DNA of 32,891 bases from positions 1-32,891 of the forward strand of contig JADHTG010000037.1 of the NCBI GenBank assembly GCA_016776505.1, given 5' to 3'. The translations under genes were made by a program, and so were the position numbers. Below, piece after piece: positions 31,416 through 32,891 of this stretch; position 1 is the first letter of the stretch, and every line of letters begins with the position of its first letter. The stretch is from Bacteroidota bacterium (GTDB lineage: Bacteria > Bacteroidota > Bacteroidia > CAILMK01 > JAAYUY01). The notes beneath the pieces were generated by a model. It did no database searches. It was not told the origin of the DNA and worked only from the letters and a program-made list of their open reading frames with translations.

Positions 31416-32585
31416 ATGATACGCTTTGTTTCTTTTAGCTGCCTGGTCCTGTGTTCAGGACTTACATTTAGCCTTTTTGCGCAAGATGAAGAACTCGCTA
31501 AGGACTGGAATTTGAATCTCATTCTGGAAAAGAGCAAATATGATTCAGTATTAAATCTGGAACGAATGGTGGCCTTAGAATTCCATAAACTATTAAACGA
31601 ATACAGGAAAAGCAAGGGTCTGAAAACACTGGTATGGAATGATTTATTCTGGCTAGCTTGCCGAAACCACAATATTTATATGAGTTATCATAGGGAGCTC
31701 AGCCATTCGGAATCGAAATCTAATACATATTATAGCGGGGAAAGCCCGGGAGACCGGCTGAATTATGTTCAGAGCACAAATAATCTTTCCTGGAGTGGAG
31801 AAAATGCTTTGTATAATTACAGCAGTAATGGCTCGAATACAATAGGAAAAGCAAGTCATATTGCCCGGTCATCATTCGAGCAATGGAAAAAATCAACAGG
31901 TCATAATAATAATATGTTAGGAAGGTCACACGAAATGCATGGGGCAGCTTTTAAAATCAGCGGCGGCATGGTGTATGCCACCAGTCTTTTTGGTTATGCA
32001 ACTTCAACCTATTGGGCTGATTATCACAAATCAAAAAAAACAGCCACAGAGACCAAACAAAAAGATGAAATCCTAACGACAACCACCCTGGCTGATCAGC
32101 CCAAAAAGGATCCAGCTCCGGCCCGCTTACATGTGGCATCCATCCGGAAAAAACTGGAAAATGCATTCTTGAAAGAGATCCAACAAAAAGCAGATCTTCC
32201 CAAAATAAAACAAGAAAAAGCACTGAAACTATGCGCCAGGAAACAAGTCCAGTACATGGCAGCAAACCAGGTGGAGGAACATGAGCAGAAAAGGTTCCAA
32301 AAAGCATTTTATGCCAGGGACCTGGCTAAACGGATCGCAAAAGCAGAAGGCAAAATACTATGGTTTCTGACCCAAAAAACGGATGTCAGCGAGTACATTC
32401 TAGTGATTGAAACAGAAGAAAGAAATTATATTGAAGAATCAGTGCGTGACAGCCTGTTTGAGAAATTGATCAATGATAATCAGATCGATACCAACCAAAT
32501 TGAAGATATGGGCTTCTCAGTCAAGGTGAAGAGAAAAAAATCCAATCTGACTATATATGCCTGCTTGCTGATCAGGTTTCACTAA
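31416..32585 (+). CDS. Secreted CAP-domain (SCP/PR-1 family) protein with a possible second degenerate CAP domain
   Basis: This is a 389 aa protein with a signal peptide (1-22, ending 'SLFAQ'). Residues about 50-200 form a CAP domain: 'EFHKLLNEYRKSKGLKTLVWN', the His of 'ELSHSES', 'WSGENALYN', 'EQWKKSTGHNNNML' and 'HGAAFKISGGMVYATSLFG'. A lysine/threonine-rich linker follows (about 205-245). Residues about 246-389 look like a second, worn CAP repeat ('FLKEIQQKADLPKIKQEKAL', 'CARKQVQYMAANQVEEHEQ', 'GFSVKVK...LTIYACLLIRF'), which I infer by pattern only. The role of bacterial CAP proteins is mostly unknown. It converges on a response-regulator gene 25 bp away. Confidence 0.85.
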   Translation: MIRFVSFSCLVLCSGLTFSLFAQDEELAKDWNLNLILEKSKYDSVLNLERMVALEFHKLLNEYRKSKGLKTLVWNDLFWLACRNHNIYMSYHRELSHSESKSNTYYSGESPGDRLNYVQSTNNLSWSGENALYNYSSNGSNTIGKASHIARSSFEQWKKSTGHNNNMLGRSHEMHGAAFKISGGMVYATSLFGYATSTYWADYHKSKKTATETKQKDEILTTTTLADQPKKDPAPARLHVASIRKKLENAFLKEIQQKADLPKIKQEKALKLCARKQVQYMAANQVEEHEQKRFQKAFYARDLAKRIAKAEGKILWFLTQKTDVSEYILVIETEERNYIEESVRDSLFEKLINDNQIDTNQIEDMGFSVKVKRKKSNLTIYACLLIRFH

Positions 32586-32610
32586 CTCAAGATGTTTCCT
32601 TTAGAAAACC

Positions 32611-32891
32611 TTACTCTTCTTTAAATTTCATTTGAAAACCGATGCTATGAATGTTCTCAATCACAATTTTTTTATCCAATGACAAATACTTCCGTAAGCG
32701 TGAAATAAATACATCAAGTGATCTCCCTTTAAAATAATCATCATCACCCCATATGGTATTGAGGATTTCATCTCTTTTTAATATCCTGTTTTGGAATGTA
32801 TGAAAATAATGAATTAGTTCTGCTTCCTTTTGAGTCATCCGGATCGTTTTTTCAGGATGAACTAATTCAAGTGTGTCAGATTTGAAATCAT
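32611..32891 (-). CDS. OmpR/PhoB-type response regulator, C-terminal DNA-binding domain (truncated by window edge)
   Basis: The frame stays open from its stop at 32611 to the window end, so the 5' part, presumably the receiver, lies outside. The visible ~93 residues are a winged helix: 'LELVHPEKTIRMTQKEAELIHYF' strands and helix, then 'KRDEILNTIWGDDDYFKGRSLDVFISRLRKYL' as recognition region, and 'IENIHSIGFQMKF' as the wing. This is the Trans_reg_C pattern. An internal ATG at 32838 is not the true start, because conserved strands precede it. Its sensor kinase is not visible. Confidence 0.88.
   Translation of the reverse strand, partial: DFKSDTLELVHPEKTIRMTQKEAELIHYFHTFQNRILKRDEILNTIWGDDDYFKGRSLDVFISRLRKYLSLDKKIVIENIHSIGFQMKFKEE

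Noticed and set aside
31957..32307. 116-codon minus-strand frame opposite the CAP-protein gene
   Set aside because: It is a Trp/Pro/Leu-rich antisense artefact of a Lys/Gln-rich coding region; the plus-strand gene is well supported.
1..32891. tRNA, rRNA, riboswitch, insertion sequence, toxin-antitoxin or phage elements
   Set aside because: I looked through the spacers for conserved cores, inverted-repeat ends and transposase motifs and found none that could be supported by reading alone.

Overview
The window looks like a chromosomal segment of a member of the Bacteroidota. It is AT-rich. Genes lack clear Shine-Dalgarno sites, and several candidate promoters fit the Bacteroidota -7 box TAnnTTTG. 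Secreted proteins end their signal peptides in an 'AQ'-like cleavage site. Two proteins carry type IX secretion (T9SS) C-terminal tails, one of them attached to a LamG domain. The left and right edges cut into unseen sequence: the gene at the right edge is truncated, and the left 366 bases hold only repeat-like DNA. I saw no tRNA, rRNA, CRISPR array, transposase or phage gene.

Layout. (1) 367-3240: an AddB-like PD-(D/E)XK nuclease with an Fe-S cysteine cluster. It is followed by a spacer with two tandem ~98 bp repeats. (2) 3597-9474: a tight cell-envelope operon of MltD-like lytic transglycosylase, two SGNH-fold proteins and an MBOAT acyltransferase, most simply read as peptidoglycan or glycan O-acetylation. 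(3) 9940-16223: a seven-gene signalling operon, the most notable part of the window. It encodes RsbR, RsbS, RsbT, an RsbT-like ATPase fused to a SpoIIE/RsbX-type phosphatase, a histidine kinase with two N-terminal receivers, an RsbT-like ATPase fused to a second histidine kinase, and an Rcp1-type response regulator. No sigma-B, RsbU, RsbV or RsbW is present. The stressosome output therefore appears to be wired into two-component signalling. (4) 16446-22638: mostly unrelated housekeeping and secreted proteins (M28 peptidase, LamG/T9SS protein, orphan T9SS tail, MutY, YjbQ family, methylmalonyl-CoA epimerase, a possible outer-membrane protein). (5) 22661-26118: threonine synthase, an Hpt protein and an NtrC-type sigma-54 activator, closely packed on the minus strand, with a divergent single-domain receiver. 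There is no kinase in this cluster, so it may continue the phosphorelay of region 3. (6) 26454-32891: periplasmic glutathione peroxidase, small secreted proteins, an ABC-F ATPase, a lipoprotein, an NTF2-like protein, a CAP-domain protein and the end of an OmpR-type regulator.

Working model (inference). RsbR/RsbS form a stressosome that holds RsbT-type switch kinases. One of these is physically part of a histidine kinase, so stress release could change histidine phosphorylation directly. The Rcp1-type regulator, the tandem-receiver kinase, and perhaps the Hpt/NtrC/receiver cluster would carry the signal on to sigma-54-dependent transcription.

Spacers carry several families of short repeats: a ~110-120 bp inverted pair at 201 and 27091, the 98 bp tandem units at 3302, three 26 bp units at 29888, and small hairpins at 18020-18180.
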